From Gimesia chilikensis (lineage in GTDB: Bacteria; Planctomycetota; Planctomycetia; Planctomycetales; Planctomycetaceae): a stretch of 64,000 nt of DNA. Positions 9,527-19,158 of the stretch are shown in pieces. The notes beneath the pieces are model-generated. The model made no database searches, was not told the origin of the DNA, and saw nothing but the letters and a program-made list of their open reading frames with translations. The stretch is taken from NCBI RefSeq assembly GCF_007744075.1, contig NZ_CP036266.1, positions 1,853,655 through 1,917,654 of the forward strand, in the 5' to 3' direction. Numbering within the stretch: the first letter of the stretch is position 1; each line of letters opens with the position of its first letter. The translations under genes were made by a program, and so were the position numbers.

Positions 9527-11419
9527 TCAACTGACTTCTGCTGGGCTCGTCTGCAACAGTACCATTTCCCGGTATTTGCCATCGGTTTCCATGAGCGTCT
9601 CGTGCGTGCCGGTTTCGATGATGCGTCCCCCCTCAAAGACGACGATTCGATTCGCGTGGGTAATCGTGCTCAGGCGGTGGGCGATCACAAAACAGGTGCG
9701 ATTTTGCATCAATGTGGCGAGACTGTCCTGAATCAGGCGTTCGCTTTCTGTATCCAGGTTACTGGTCGCTTCATCAAGAATTAACAGACGGGGATCCGCC
9801 AGAATTGCACGCGCGATGGCCAGACGCTGTCGTTGTCCGCCGCTCAGTTTGACACCCCGCTCACCAATGAGGGTCTGATAACCTTGTGGCAGTTGCCGGA
9901 TAAATTCATCGGCATTCGCGACTTCAGCAGCCCGTTGAATTTCTGATAATTCTGCGTGTCGATTCCCGTAACCGATATTTTCAGCGACGGAACCATCAAA
10001 CAGAAAGACATCCTGTTCAACGACGCCGATCAGGTGCCGGTAGCTTTCTACATCGAGGTCTTTCAGATCCTGGCCATCGAGCTGCACCTGGCCCGATGTT
10101 GGATCGTAAAATCGGGCGACCAGATTACAGAAGGTGGTTTTGCCCGCCCCACTGGGACCCACCAGTGCGATGGTTTCTCCGGGGGCGATATCAATCGAGA
10201 TTTCCTCCAGGGCATATTGCAGTGAGCCGGGATATTGAAAATTCACATCCTGGAAAGTGACGCGGCCTTCCACCTCGCCCCGGCTGATTTTTCTGGCGGT
10301 GGCCGATTCCATTTCGCGGGGCTCGGCGAGTAGATCGAGTACGCGATCCAGTCCAGAGAGGCTGTTTTGAAACTGGGCGGCACTCTGCGCAAGCATGGCC
10401 AGCGGACCGAGCAACATCAGCAGGTAGGCCAGAAACATCACCAGGTCACCCAGCGTGAGTTCTCCCTGTAAAACCTGCCACCCGCCGTAGAGGAGCAGGC
10501 AGGCCGAAGCGATCGGGATCAGGGTTTCCCAGACAATTTCAATCAGTCGCGACCACCACCAGGCGTAAAGTTCCTGTCGACCCATCAGGTGGTTGCCGCG
10601 CAGCACACGTGTGGTTTCAGAGCGCTGCCGACCGAAGGCACGCACGACGCGCATGCCACCAAATGATTCGGTTGCCAGAGCATCGACGGCGACGCGTTGC
10701 TGACGGACCTTGCGGTGTTGCGGACGAATCCGACTGATCCAGGTACGATGTGTGAGGTAGACCAGCGGCACCAGAAACAGTGCGCCCAGTAACAGACGCC
10801 AGTCGACCCAGGCTAGAATGATTAAGCTGCCGAGTAACTGGATGATGGCGCGACAGGGATTGTAAAGCATGCCGAAGACCAGTTCGCCGACACTGCCGGC
10901 ATCCTCGCGGAGAATGCTGGTTGCACCACCTGATTTAAGTTCCTGAACGCGGTGCAGGGGGAGGCGGACGGCGTGCGCAAAGACGAGTTTGCGGACCTTC
11001 ATTTGAATCAACTTGGTGATGCGGGTTGCATGCCAGCGTCCCCAGATCTGCAGCGCGATACGCACCATCGAAATCAAAATCACACCCACAGTGATTGTGA
11101 CCAGCAGAGGCCAGGGTTTATGTGGGACCCACGCGGGGAGATCAACGGGCAGCGGTTTCTGATCGAGGACATAGTCAACCACGAACTTTGTAGCCGCGGG
11201 CGGGATTAAGGCGAGCAGAGTTGCAATTGTCAGTGTGCCTAATGACAACAGTACGGAGGCACGGTAGTTTTTCAGCAGTCCCAGAAAGCTACGGACCAGC
11301 TCCCAGGAGGAACGGTCCCGGTTGGACGCCTGTTTCTGCTGGGCCTTGATCTGGGTTTCACGAAATTCCGTTTTATATTCTTCGAACTGCTGGCGACTGG
11401 TACGCGAATGTGTAGTCAT
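9527..11419 (-). CDS. ABC transporter, fused membrane and ATPase domains (MsbA-like exporter)
   Basis: 630-residue half-transporter that should work as a dimer. The N-terminal 45 residues are charged and cytoplasmic. Six membrane helices span about 50-350. The ATPase domain carries Walker A GPSGAGKT (421-428), signature LSGGQ (525-529), Walker B LLILDE (545-550) and the switch His in VIAHRLST. The type IV exporter architecture fits MsbA or multidrug/lipid exporters; the substrate is unknown. No partner gene is adjacent, consistent with a homodimer. Confidence 0.93.
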   Translation of the reverse strand: MTTHSRTSRQQFEEYKTEFRETQIKAQQKQASNRDRSSWELVRSFLGLLKNYRASVLLSLGTLTIATLLALIPPAATKFVVDYVLDQKPLPVDLPAWVPHKPWPLLVTITVGVILISMVRIALQIWGRWHATRITKLIQMKVRKLVFAHAVRLPLHRVQELKSGGATSILREDAGSVGELVFGMLYNPCRAIIQLLGSLIILAWVDWRLLLGALFLVPLVYLTHRTWISRIRPQHRKVRQQRVAVDALATESFGGMRVVRAFGRQRSETTRVLRGNHLMGRQELYAWWWSRLIEIVWETLIPIASACLLLYGGWQVLQGELTLGDLVMFLAYLLMLLGPLAMLAQSAAQFQNSLSGLDRVLDLLAEPREMESATARKISRGEVEGRVTFQDVNFQYPGSLQYALEEISIDIAPGETIALVGPSGAGKTTFCNLVARFYDPTSGQVQLDGQDLKDLDVESYRHLIGVVEQDVFLFDGSVAENIGYGNRHAELSEIQRAAEVANADEFIRQLPQGYQTLIGERGVKLSGGQRQRLAIARAILADPRLLILDEATSNLDTESERLIQDSLATLMQNRTCFVIAHRLSTITHANRIVVFEGGRIIETGTHETLMETDGKYREMVLLQTSPAEVS

Positions 11420-11649
11420 GAATGCTCTTTAAGGGAAACGATCGCTGGAACGAAATCGCATTTCCGGAGAGGGTAGTCGAGTGATAATTGCGGGTATCTA
11501 TTATTATAGAGAGTTTTGACTGGGAACAAGCCATTATTCCAGTAGATTCGCGTACACCTGGATATGGAAAGGCTCGAATTCAGTCGGACGGGGAGGAACT
11601 GGCGGGTGGAGAAGTGTAGAGTCGATAGAAAGTTATTTCCCGACCTGCA

Positions 11650-11670
11650 GCAGATCAGTGTCTGATCTGC
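11650..11670 (-). terminator. hairpin downstream of lipoprotein gene
   Basis: A perfect 9-bp stem (GCAGATCAG / CTGATCTGC) with a three-base loop, about 30 bp beyond the stop at 11701. No U-tract follows on the minus strand, so it may stabilise the mRNA 3' end or act as a weak terminator. Confidence 0.45.
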
Positions 11671-11700
11671 GACAGGACGGGCGTGAGAACAGAAGCAGAG

Positions 11701-12189
11701 TCAATTAGCCTTTTTAGGTTTGTCATCGGTCAGCGGGAAATCGATGGTGTTGGGTTTGTCTGGTTCGACTTTGACCACAAGACCGGAGTTTTCGAGATCA
11801 CCGTACCATTCTGGAATGACAGACACGGGACCGGCATTACCGTTGACGGCGTCTTCCGGGAGGCCGGAACCCCCTTCGCTGGTCATGGCGGTGATCATGA
11901 CTTTGTATTCGCCGGGGATCACGCCATCCGATTCATCGAAGGTTCCCATGAAATAGTTGCCATCGCGGTCGATATTACCCTGCGCGGGGGGACCGCCACC
12001 GACGGGAATAAAGACCAGCGAGCCGATATGCAGCGGCTCTCCATTATAACTGACGCTGCCTGTGACCTTAGAGCGAGCCGGATGACCGTCTCCACAGCCC
12101 CAGACTGAGATCAGCAGGACTAACATAATAGCTTGAACGAAACGATCACGAAATTCTCTAAATGTAAAAGGAATGTGTCGGGAGATCAT
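11701..12189 (-). CDS. planctomycete-type small lipoprotein
   Basis: 162 residues from the ATG at 12189, chosen because the longer frame would run through the hairpin at 12260. A hydrophobic stretch (about 18-30) ends in WGC, giving a probable lipidation Cys32. The mature part follows a pattern seen in many planctomycete lipoproteins: VTGSVSYNGEPL, then IPVGGGPPAQGNIDRDGNY, then PGEYKV. This resembles a transthyretin/carboxypeptidase-regulatory-like beta-sandwich. It sits directly downstream of a DUF1559 gene on the same strand, with a strong hairpin between them. The function is unknown; surface location is inferred. Confidence 0.8.
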   Translation of the reverse strand: MISRHIPFTFREFRDRFVQAIMLVLLISVWGCGDGHPARSKVTGSVSYNGEPLHIGSLVFIPVGGGPPAQGNIDRDGNYFMGTFDESDGVIPGEYKVMITAMTSEGGSGLPEDAVNGNAGPVSVIPEWYGDLENSGLVVKVEPDKPNTIDFPLTDDKPKKAN

Positions 12190-12259
12190 CTGAAATACCC
12201 TGGTAGTAAAGTGAGGTGTGGTAGGGATTGATTGAAGCCAATTCAGGTCAAGGTAAATC

Positions 12260-12293
12260 TCTCCCGGAAAGAACAGCTGCTCTTTCCGGGAGA
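12260..12293 (-). terminator. strong hairpin between DUF1559 gene and lipoprotein gene
   Basis: Perfect 13-bp stem TCTCCCGGAAAGA / TCTTTCCGGGAGA with an eight-base loop, in the 126-bp gap after the DUF1559 stop. The minus-strand sequence after it is GATTTACC, without a U-tract. It is more likely an mRNA stabiliser or attenuator that sets different levels for the two genes than a full terminator. Confidence 0.7.
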
Positions 12294-12314
12294 AAACCAT
12301 TTCAGGTGTTTAGA

Positions 12315-13271
12315 TCACCATTCACCCAGAACTTCGCCTTTGGCTCTGGTGCCGAGTCCTTTGAACAGTGCGAGATCGATGTTCTCACTGATGAAGTGGA
12401 CGGAGCCGTCACCCATCAGGAAGTGTGCTCCACCAACGTGGTAGCTGGTGTAAGGAGTGTGGTTGGTACCAAAACTTCCACGGTAGTTAATGGGGAACTG
12501 GATGTTTTTACTGTCCAGCGTGAGACGTCTAGTGTCGGTGTACCAGTACATGCCCCAGGTCCAGGGTTGAATTCCGCCCCAGCCGGCTTTCATTGAAGCT
12601 GACCAGCCGTAAGAAGAGGACGATTCCCCCAGCAGAATTGTGTTGGTTGTTCCGTCAATGACATCACGGAATCTGGTTTTGCTCTGTGGGAAAATCAGAC
12701 CGGTATTGGCCCAGCGGTAGTTATTGGCATCCGAAGGGTTGGTGACATCTTCAACACGACCGGCACAGGCGCGATAGTGCAGCGCTCCATGACTCACAAT
12801 CCAGGGAAGGGTTGAATTCACGATATCGGGTGATCGATTGCCCAAGGCAGATGAAGGGCAGGCGAAAACGGGAATGGGTCCCCAGATTTCATTCCGGCCA
12901 TTATGCGGTGCGGTATCGATCCGCCAGGGAGCGAGTTCACTGATCGGGTTGGGGGAGAAGGCTTCCATGGCGTGCAGCCGGGTCGCCTCGTCAATGTAGG
13001 GGAAAATTTTGGGAGCCCAACCCATATGATAGCCACCGCCCGGATAGGTGGGAGTGGGATGGCTGCCATTGGGTAAACAGCCAAAGGTGTCGTGGTAGTT
13101 GTGGAAGGCCAATCCCAGTTGCTTGAGATTGTTTTTGCACTGAGATCTGCGAGCCGCTTCCCGTGCCTGCTGAACAGCTGGTAAGAGCAAGGCAATCAAA
13201 ATGGCGATAATTGCGATGACGACCAGTAGTTCAATTAATGTGAATGCTTTGCGTCTTAAGTGGGTGCCCAT
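12315..13271 (-). CDS. DUF1559 pseudopilin-like protein
   Basis: 318-residue member of the large planctomycete DUF1559 family. The N-terminus is a type IV prepilin signal: short basic leader (HLRRKA), then [12 protein letters not shown] and a long hydrophobic helix, followed by the conserved QQAREAARR. The mature domain carries the C-terminal H-x9-DG type element ([17 protein letters not shown]). The ATG at 13271 has AAAGGA 7 nt upstream; an ATG at 13277 is too close to it. Family members are thought to be exported by a type II secretion/pilus-like machine and to form surface structures, but no function is proved. It is followed by a hairpin and a lipoprotein gene. Confidence 0.93.
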   Translation of the reverse strand: MGTHLRRKAFTLIELLVVIAIIAILIALLLPAVQQAREAARRSQCKNNLKQLGLAFHNYHDTFGCLPNGSHPTPTYPGGGYHMGWAPKIFPYIDEATRLHAMEAFSPNPISELAPWRIDTAPHNGRNEIWGPIPVFACPSSALGNRSPDIVNSTLPWIVSHGALHYRACAGRVEDVTNPSDANNYRWANTGLIFPQSKTRFRDVIDGTTNTILLGESSSSYGWSASMKAGWGGIQPWTWGMYWYTDTRRLTLDSKNIQFPINYRGSFGTNHTPYTSYHVGGAHFLMGDGSVHFISENIDLALFKGLGTRAKGEVLGEW

Positions 13272-13670
13272 GTTCATTTCCTTTAAAAAATATGATAAAC
13301 GGAAATCGATTGATTGAGCGGCTGAATGTATTTAAGAGCGCGAGATAAAGGAGAGTTATTTAAGTAAATATCACTAATTAATAATAATTGAGTTAGTCTA
13401 TGTGTCAATCTTTTTTTCCGTATCCGAGGTGAACAGACCGTGGGGCCCGGGGCATTTTTCAGGATGTATTGCGGAAAACTGATCAGTTTGTACTAATGTA
13501 TTTTTCCTTGGGAAGAAAAATCAGGATTTAGTGGGCATACGATCCGTATTGCGGAATGTCTGAAAAGGGTTTCTCTGGACCTGGGGGAGGGGCGTAAGTA
13601 CCATGAATAAAGCCGAAGTGATTCTTTCCGGCTGCCTCCGTTCGATCTCCTGCCTGAATCTCAATCTGCA
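13272..13670. promoter_or_regulatory. divergent intergenic region with an 11-bp direct repeat
   Basis: About 400 bp between the divergent DUF1559 and PSD1 genes. GTATTGCGGAA occurs twice, at 13466-13476 and 13546-13556, exactly 80 bp apart on the same strand, which could be regulator half-sites. The part next to the DUF1559 start is strongly AT-rich (13355-13415). No gene is seen. Confidence 0.35.
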
Positions 13671-16600
13671 TTGATTATCATGCCTGGTTTCTTCAAATCT
13701 CTCATCGCGCTTTCAGTTTTTTTTCTGATGGGCACAGTCTGCCTTGCGGAAGATGAGGTGAATTTCAGCCGTGATGTGCTGCCGATCCTTTCGGATCGTT
13801 GTTTTCACTGTCATGGTCCCGATCCCACACATCGCGAAGCCGGCCTCAGGCTGGATCTCCGCGAAGCGGCAATCGAAGATCGGGATGGTACGACGGCGGT
13901 CGTTCCCGGGAAGCCGGAGCAGAGCGAGTTACTGGCACGAATCAGTACTGATGACAGTGACCTGCTGATGCCGCCAGTGGACTCGCACCGCAAGCCATTG
14001 ACGAAGTCACAGGTGGAGACGATTCGCAAGTGGATTGAGCAGGGGGCGCAGTGGGGACGGCACTGGTCGTTTGAGCCGCCCGCGAAGGTGAAATTCAGCG
14101 CGGAAGAAACAAAGCAGCATCCGGTCGATGTGCTGGTACAACGAAAGCTGGCTGCTGAAGGGCTCACGCTCTCCCCTGCTGCTGCAAAGCGGACCCTGAT
14201 CCGCCGAGTTTCCTTTGATCTGACGGGGTTGCCTCCCACGCCGGCCGAAGTCGACGCGTTTGTGAATGATGATTCGCCGGAAGCGTATGCGAAACTGGTA
14301 GATCGTCTGCTGAAATCAAAACATTACGGCGAGCGGATGGCGATGTGGTGGCTGGACCTGGCCCGCTATTCGGATACGGACGGGTTTCAACAGGATGCGA
14401 CCCGCACGAACTGGCCCTGGCGGGACTGGGTGGTGCAGTCGTTCAATGCGAACAAGCCCTTCGATCAGTTTACGGTCGAGCAGTTTGCCGGTGATCTGCT
14501 GCCGAAGTCGACTCCCGAGCAGCAACTGGCGACCTGCTTCCATCGGAATCACATGACCAATGGTGAAGGGGGGCGCGACCCGGAAGAGTCGCGAATCGAT
14601 TATGTCATCGACCGGGTAAATACTACGGGGACCGTCTGGCTGGGGCTGACGCTGGGCTGTTGCCAGTGTCATTCGCACAAATTCGATCCCATTTCGCAGG
14701 CCGATTATTACAGCCTGTTCGCCTTCTTCAACAGCATTGACGAAGACGGCAAAGCGGGGAGTCGCGCAAAGCCTTATCTGAAGTATAAATCACCGCTGGT
14801 GGAGCGGGCGATTAAAGAGGCCGAGCAGGTCGTGCAGGACCGCAAGCCGCTGGAAGCCGCCGCCCGCAAGCAGGCGGAAGCGGAATTCGAACCGTGGCTG
14901 GCGGAGCAGATACAAAGAGTCAAACAACAGGATTTTCAGTCCTGGTATCAGCCACAGATTACCGGTCTGAGTTCGGTGGAAGGGACGGTGTTGAAACAGG
15001 AAGCTGAGGGCATCATCCAGACGAGCGGGCCCATCCTGCGCCAGGATGACTATCGGCTGACTGCATCAACGGAGCTGCCGCGGATTACCGGACTGCGACT
15101 GGAGGTCTTTCCGCATCCCTCGCACACGGATGGTAAATTATCCCGGGGGAAAACCGGTGAATTCATTCTGACTGATGTGAAACTGCAGGTGCGTCGCGAG
15201 GGGAGCTCCCAGTTACGTGACATCGAAATAGCCTCTGCGGTGGCGGATGTTGAAAAGTCAGCCAAAGGTCGCAACTACGGCAAAATTAAAGACACACTCG
15301 ATGACGATCCCCGTAACGGCTGGACGACCGAGACCTACTCGGCCCGCCAGCAACATACCGCGGTGTTTGCGCTGGCGGAGCCGCTGGTGCTGGAGCCGGG
15401 GGAAGAGCTGATCTTTGTGATGCTGCATCGCTCCACCGAGGGGGATGCGAACATTGGTCGGTTCCGACTGCTGCTGACCGATCAGCCGGGGCAGGCGGTG
15501 CGGTCACTTGATCCGATGCCGCTGGAAGCACTGGCCAAGGCGAAGGTGAAAGAGCCAGATGACCTGGATCCGAAATTGAGAAAGCGGCTGCTGGAACAGT
15601 TCCTGGTGGACCATGCCGATTACCAGAGAAGGAAGGCGGAGCTGGACCGGGCGAATGCCCAGTTGGCACAGGTCAAAAAAGCGGCCGGGGAACTGTCGGT
15701 GATGGTGCTGGCCGAACGCAAAGAATCGCGGAAGACGTATGTGCTGGAGCGGGGCGTCTGGGACAAGCATGGTAAAGAAGTTTCCCGCTCGGTGCCGGAA
15801 GCGATCCTGCCGATGCCTGCTGAGAAAACAAAAGACCGGCTGGACCTGGCACAGTGGCTGGTGGCGAAAGAGAACCCGTTAACGGCGCGGGTGGTGGTGA
15901 ACCATCTCTGGCAGCTCTGTTTTGGTGCCGGGCTGGTGCGGACGCCGGGCGACTTCGGTCTGCAGGGAGAGGCGCCTACACACCCGGAACTGCTGGACTG
16001 GCTGGCCGTGGAGTTGATGGAACATAACTGGGATCTGCAGCACATTCTGAAACTGATCGTCACCAGCCGGACGTATCAGCAGCAAAGCGACGTTACACCC
16101 GAGCTGCTGACCCGCGATCCCGAGAACCGCTTGCTGGCCCGCGGTGCCCGTTTTCGTCTGCCCAGCTGGATGATTCACGATGCGGCCCTGCAGGCCAGTG
16201 GACTGCTAAACCCGGCACAAGGGGGACCGCCGGTGATGCCTTACCAGCCGCCGGGTGTCTGGGCCGAGATGTTCATGGGACGCTTCACGTATGAACCGAG
16301 CCAGGGGGCGGCGCAGTACCGCAGGAGCCTGTATGCGTTCTGGCGACGTTCGAGTGCGCCGACGTTTCTGTTCGACAGTGCCCAGAGGCGGGTCTGCGAA
16401 GTGCAGCCACGTCGGACGAATACTCCGCTACAAGCGCTGACCCTGTTGAACGATGTGACGATTCTGGAATCATCACGCGAGTTGGCACGGACAGCGATTC
16501 AACAGGAGCAGACGCCGGCTGAGCGGATCGATTTCATTGCCCAGCAGATTCTGTCCCGTGTACTGACTGCTCGGGAGCAGACAGTATTGGCGCGGGAGTA

Positions 16601-16766
16601 TGAGCAGTCACGCGATTATTATCAGAGTCATCCCGAAGCAGCGCTGGAACTGCTTGATGTAGGACAGCCTCCGGCAAAAAGCAAAGTGGCACCCGATGAG
16701 CTGGCGTCCTGGATGGTGGTCGCGAGCATGATCTTTAACCTGGATGAGGCGATTACCCATGAATGA
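13671..16766 (+). CDS. PSD1 domain protein: cytochrome-c-like, DUF1549 and DUF1553
   Basis: 1031-residue secreted protein of the planctomycete PSD1 group. Signal peptide about 1-26; heme-binding CFHCH (44-48) in an N-terminal cytochrome-c-like domain that includes VPGKPEQSEL; DUF1549 about 155-360 (LIRRVSFDLTGLPPTP and a second Cys/His stretch CCQCHSHKFDP); a middle region of about 250 residues of unknown fold; DUF1553 about 722-985 (ARVVVNHLW...[13 protein letters not shown]). Proteins of this group are nearly always encoded beside DUF1501 proteins, as here. An ATG at 13680 is an equally possible start. The role is unknown; electron transfer or polymer breakdown at the cell surface has been proposed. 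Confidence 0.92.
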   Translation: MIIMPGFFKSLIALSVFFLMGTVCLAEDEVNFSRDVLPILSDRCFHCHGPDPTHREAGLRLDLREAAIEDRDGTTAVVPGKPEQSELLARISTDDSDLLMPPVDSHRKPLTKSQVETIRKWIEQGAQWGRHWSFEPPAKVKFSAEETKQHPVDVLVQRKLAAEGLTLSPAAAKRTLIRRVSFDLTGLPPTPAEVDAFVNDDSPEAYAKLVDRLLKSKHYGERMAMWWLDLARYSDTDGFQQDATRTNWPWRDWVVQSFNANKPFDQFTVEQFAGDLLPKSTPEQQLATCFHRNHMTNGEGGRDPEESRIDYVIDRVNTTGTVWLGLTLGCCQCHSHKFDPISQADYYSLFAFFNSIDEDGKAGSRAKPYLKYKSPLVERAIKEAEQVVQDRKPLEAAARKQAEAEFEPWLAEQIQRVKQQDFQSWYQPQITGLSSVEGTVLKQEAEGIIQTSGPILRQDDYRLTASTELPRITGLRLEVFPHPSHTDGKLSRGKTGEFILTDVKLQVRREGSSQLRDIEIASAVADVEKSAKGRNYGKIKDTLDDDPRNGWTTETYSARQQHTAVFALAEPLVLEPGEELIFVMLHRSTEGDANIGRFRLLLTDQPGQAVRSLDPMPLEALAKAKVKEPDDLDPKLRKRLLEQFLVDHADYQRRKAELDRANAQLAQVKKAAGELSVMVLAERKESRKTYVLERGVWDKHGKEVSRSVPEAILPMPAEKTKDRLDLAQWLVAKENPLTARVVVNHLWQLCFGAGLVRTPGDFGLQGEAPTHPELLDWLAVELMEHNWDLQHILKLIVTSRTYQQQSDVTPELLTRDPENRLLARGARFRLPSWMIHDAALQASGLLNPAQGGPPVMPYQPPGVWAEMFMGRFTYEPSQGAAQYRRSLYAFWRRSSAPTFLFDSAQRRVCEVQPRRTNTPLQALTLLNDVTILESSRELARTAIQQEQTPAERIDFIAQQILSRVLTAREQTVLAREYEQSRDYYQSHPEAALELLDVGQPPAKSKVAPDELASWMVVASMIFNLDEAITHE

Positions 16767-18216
16767 GCCACTGGAACATTCGGCACTGGAAGTCTCCCGC
16801 CGCTATTTTCTGGGGCAGGGCGCAGGCGTTGGCCTGGGCGCGATGGCACTGGGACTGCTGGAAGCGACGCGCAGTCAAGCGGCTGAGAAGGCACCAGCGA
16901 TTGGTCTGCCCGATCTGCCGCACAAGCCACCCAAAGCGAAGAACGTGATCTTCCTGACGCAGTCGGGGGGACCGTCGCAGATTGAACTGTTCGATTACAA
17001 ACCCAACTTGATGAAGTGGGCGGGGAAGGAACTGCCCGAAAGCGTACGGGGTGGACAGCGTCTGACGACGATGACCGCTAATCAGAAGCAGCTGATTATG
17101 CCTTCGCGGACGAAATTCAAACGCTATGGCGAGAGCGGGGCGACGCTGGGCGAGTGGCTGCCTTACCATGGTGAAGTGGCGGACGAGCTCTGCTTCATCA
17201 AGTCGATGAACACCGATCAGATCAATCATGCGCCGGCGATGACGAAGTTTTTGACCGGGCATCAGCTGCCGGGGCGACCGTCAATCGGGGCCTGGTCGAG
17301 TTATGGACTGGGGAGCGAGAACCGGAATCTGCCTGACTACCTGGTGTTGATCTCCAAGATGAAGCGGCCCAGCGATCAGCCGTTGTATGATCATTACTGG
17401 GGCAGCGGATTTCTGCCGTCCCGTTACCAGGGGGTGAAGCTGCGAAACGCGAAAGAGCCGGTCTTGTATCTGCGCGATCCGGACGGGATGCCGCGCCCGA
17501 TTCGGCGGGGGATGCTGGACGGCATTGCGGAACTGAATCAGATGCGACTCGAGCAGACCGGGGATCCCGAAATTGAAACCCGGATCCGGCAGTACGAAAT
17601 GGCGTGGCGGATGCAGTCGAGTATTCCCGAGCTGAATGATTTAAACGACGAGCCGGAATCGACGTTTGAGCTGTATGGCCCCGATTCGCGTCGGCCCGGC
17701 AGTTACGCAGCCAACTGTGTGCTGGCACGGCGGTTGATCGAGCGGGGCGTGCGGTTCGTGCAACTGTTTCACCCGGACTGGGATCATCACAGCCGTCTCG
17801 GATCCTGGTGCGTGGCCCGCTGTCGGGATACCGACCAGGCGAGTGCCGCTTTGGTGAAAGATCTCAAGCAGCGCGGTCTACTGGATGAGACCCTGGTGAT
17901 CTGGGGCGGTGAGTTCGGCCGCGGTGTGGCGGGGCAGGGAAAATGGGACAGCCCCGAAGGAGGCCGCGACCATCATCCGCGGTGCTTCACAACCTGGCTG
18001 GCCGGGGGCGGTGTGAAACCGGGGATGACCTACGGCATGACTGATGAATTCAGTTACAACGTGGCCGAGGACCCGGTGCATGTCCGCGATCTGCATGCGA
18101 CTGTGCTGCATCTGCTGGGCATTGATCACGAGCGATTTACGTATCGACATCAGGGACTTGATTTTAAACTGACGGGCGTTGAACCGTCCAGAATTGTTGA
18201 GGAGATACTGGTATGA
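16759..18216 (+). CDS. DUF1501 family protein (Tat-exported, sulfatase-like fold)
   Basis: 485 residues. Starts at the ATG at 16759, which overlaps the PSD1 stop by eight bases (ATGAATGA), so translation is coupled. A Tat signal is visible (SRRYFLGQG followed by an alanine/glycine-rich helix). The body contains family stretches such as NVIFLTQSGGPSQIELFD, the GAWSSYGLGS element, and a C-terminal GGEFGRG with a His-rich GRDHHPRCF. DUF1501 proteins are related to alkaline phosphatase/sulfatase hydrolases and are the constant partners of PSD1 proteins. The substrate is unknown. Confidence 0.92.
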   Translation: MNEPLEHSALEVSRRYFLGQGAGVGLGAMALGLLEATRSQAAEKAPAIGLPDLPHKPPKAKNVIFLTQSGGPSQIELFDYKPNLMKWAGKELPESVRGGQRLTTMTANQKQLIMPSRTKFKRYGESGATLGEWLPYHGEVADELCFIKSMNTDQINHAPAMTKFLTGHQLPGRPSIGAWSSYGLGSENRNLPDYLVLISKMKRPSDQPLYDHYWGSGFLPSRYQGVKLRNAKEPVLYLRDPDGMPRPIRRGMLDGIAELNQMRLEQTGDPEIETRIRQYEMAWRMQSSIPELNDLNDEPESTFELYGPDSRRPGSYAANCVLARRLIERGVRFVQLFHPDWDHHSRLGSWCVARCRDTDQASAALVKDLKQRGLLDETLVIWGGEFGRGVAGQGKWDSPEGGRDHHPRCFTTWLAGGGVKPGMTYGMTDEFSYNVAEDPVHVRDLHATVLHLLGIDHERFTYRHQGLDFKLTGVEPSRIVEEILV

Positions 18217-19151
18217 GGCGGTGGACGCTGCTGTCACTATTTTTTGCAGGTATGTTTTGTGGGCTGGTGAGTGCTGTTGATGCACGCGAGCCGGATGCGG
18301 TAATTGATATCTGGTCCGGGCTGGCGCCGGGTGAAACGACAAAGAACACCGGGGAAAAATTGCCGCGACGGGAGAATGAAAATCCGCCGGCAACCCGCGT
18401 TAAAAATATTACGCGACCGCAGCTGTTTCTCTATCAGCCACCGGCCGGCAAACGGAACGGGTCAGCAGTGCTGATCTTTCCCGGCGGGGGCTATAACTAC
18501 GTGGTCGCCGACAAAGAGGGTTCAGAGACGGCCCAGTGGTTAAATTCGATGGGGGTCACGGCGTTTGTGGTGCACTATCGGACCAAGCCTGGCAAGACTC
18601 CCCCCGAGCGGGCGAACGATAAGTTGCCGGCATTTTCTGAACGTCCCCTGCAGGACGGGCAGCGGGCATTGAGCCTGGTGCGCGAGCGGGCCAAAGAGTG
18701 GGATCTTAAACCAGACCAGATCGGTGTGATCGGTTTTTCGGCAGGCGGTCAGGCGGCAGCCCTGGTGACGTCCCGATTTGGCGAACGGGCGTATCCGTCA
18801 GAGGATGCGACCGACAAAGTTTCGTGTCGGCCGGACTTCAGCCTGCTGATTTATCCGTGGCGGCTGATGGATGACAAGACCGGAAAACTGAATGAAGTCT
18901 TCACGGTTTCGAAGAAGACACCACCGGTGTTCATGGCACATGCGCATGACGATCACGCGACGCCGTTGAGCAGTATTCTGTATTATACGGCTCTCAAAAA
19001 TAACGGGGTCGGGGCCGAACTGCATATCTATGAGACGGGCGGTCACGGCTACGGGATGCGACCGGTGGCCGATTCGAATGTTGACAGCTGGACCGACCGC
19101 GCCGCAGACTGGCTGCGGCTGCGGAAGCTGGCTTCGCCGGAACGCGATTAA
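18213..19151 (+). CDS. secreted alpha/beta hydrolase, esterase/acetyl-xylan-esterase-like
   Basis: 312 residues, third gene of the PSD1-DUF1501 unit, overlapping the DUF1501 stop by four bases (ATGA). Signal peptide about 1-24. The hydrolase domain has an oxyanion-hole motif PGGGY (90-94), nucleophile G-F-S176-A-G-G, an Asp in AHDDHATP (246-247) and His278 in GGHGYG. The IWSGLAPG opening and ADKEGSETAQWL stretch match secreted carbohydrate esterase-like proteins of planctomycetes. An ester on a polysaccharide is the most likely substrate; this is inference. Confidence 0.88.
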   Translation: MRRWTLLSLFFAGMFCGLVSAVDAREPDAVIDIWSGLAPGETTKNTGEKLPRRENENPPATRVKNITRPQLFLYQPPAGKRNGSAVLIFPGGGYNYVVADKEGSETAQWLNSMGVTAFVVHYRTKPGKTPPERANDKLPAFSERPLQDGQRALSLVRERAKEWDLKPDQIGVIGFSAGGQAAALVTSRFGERAYPSEDATDKVSCRPDFSLLIYPWRLMDDKTGKLNEVFTVSKKTPPVFMAHAHDDHATPLSSILYYTALKNNGVGAELHIYETGGHGYGMRPVADSNVDSWTDRAADWLRLRKLASPERD

Positions 19152-19158
19152 TCTTCAC

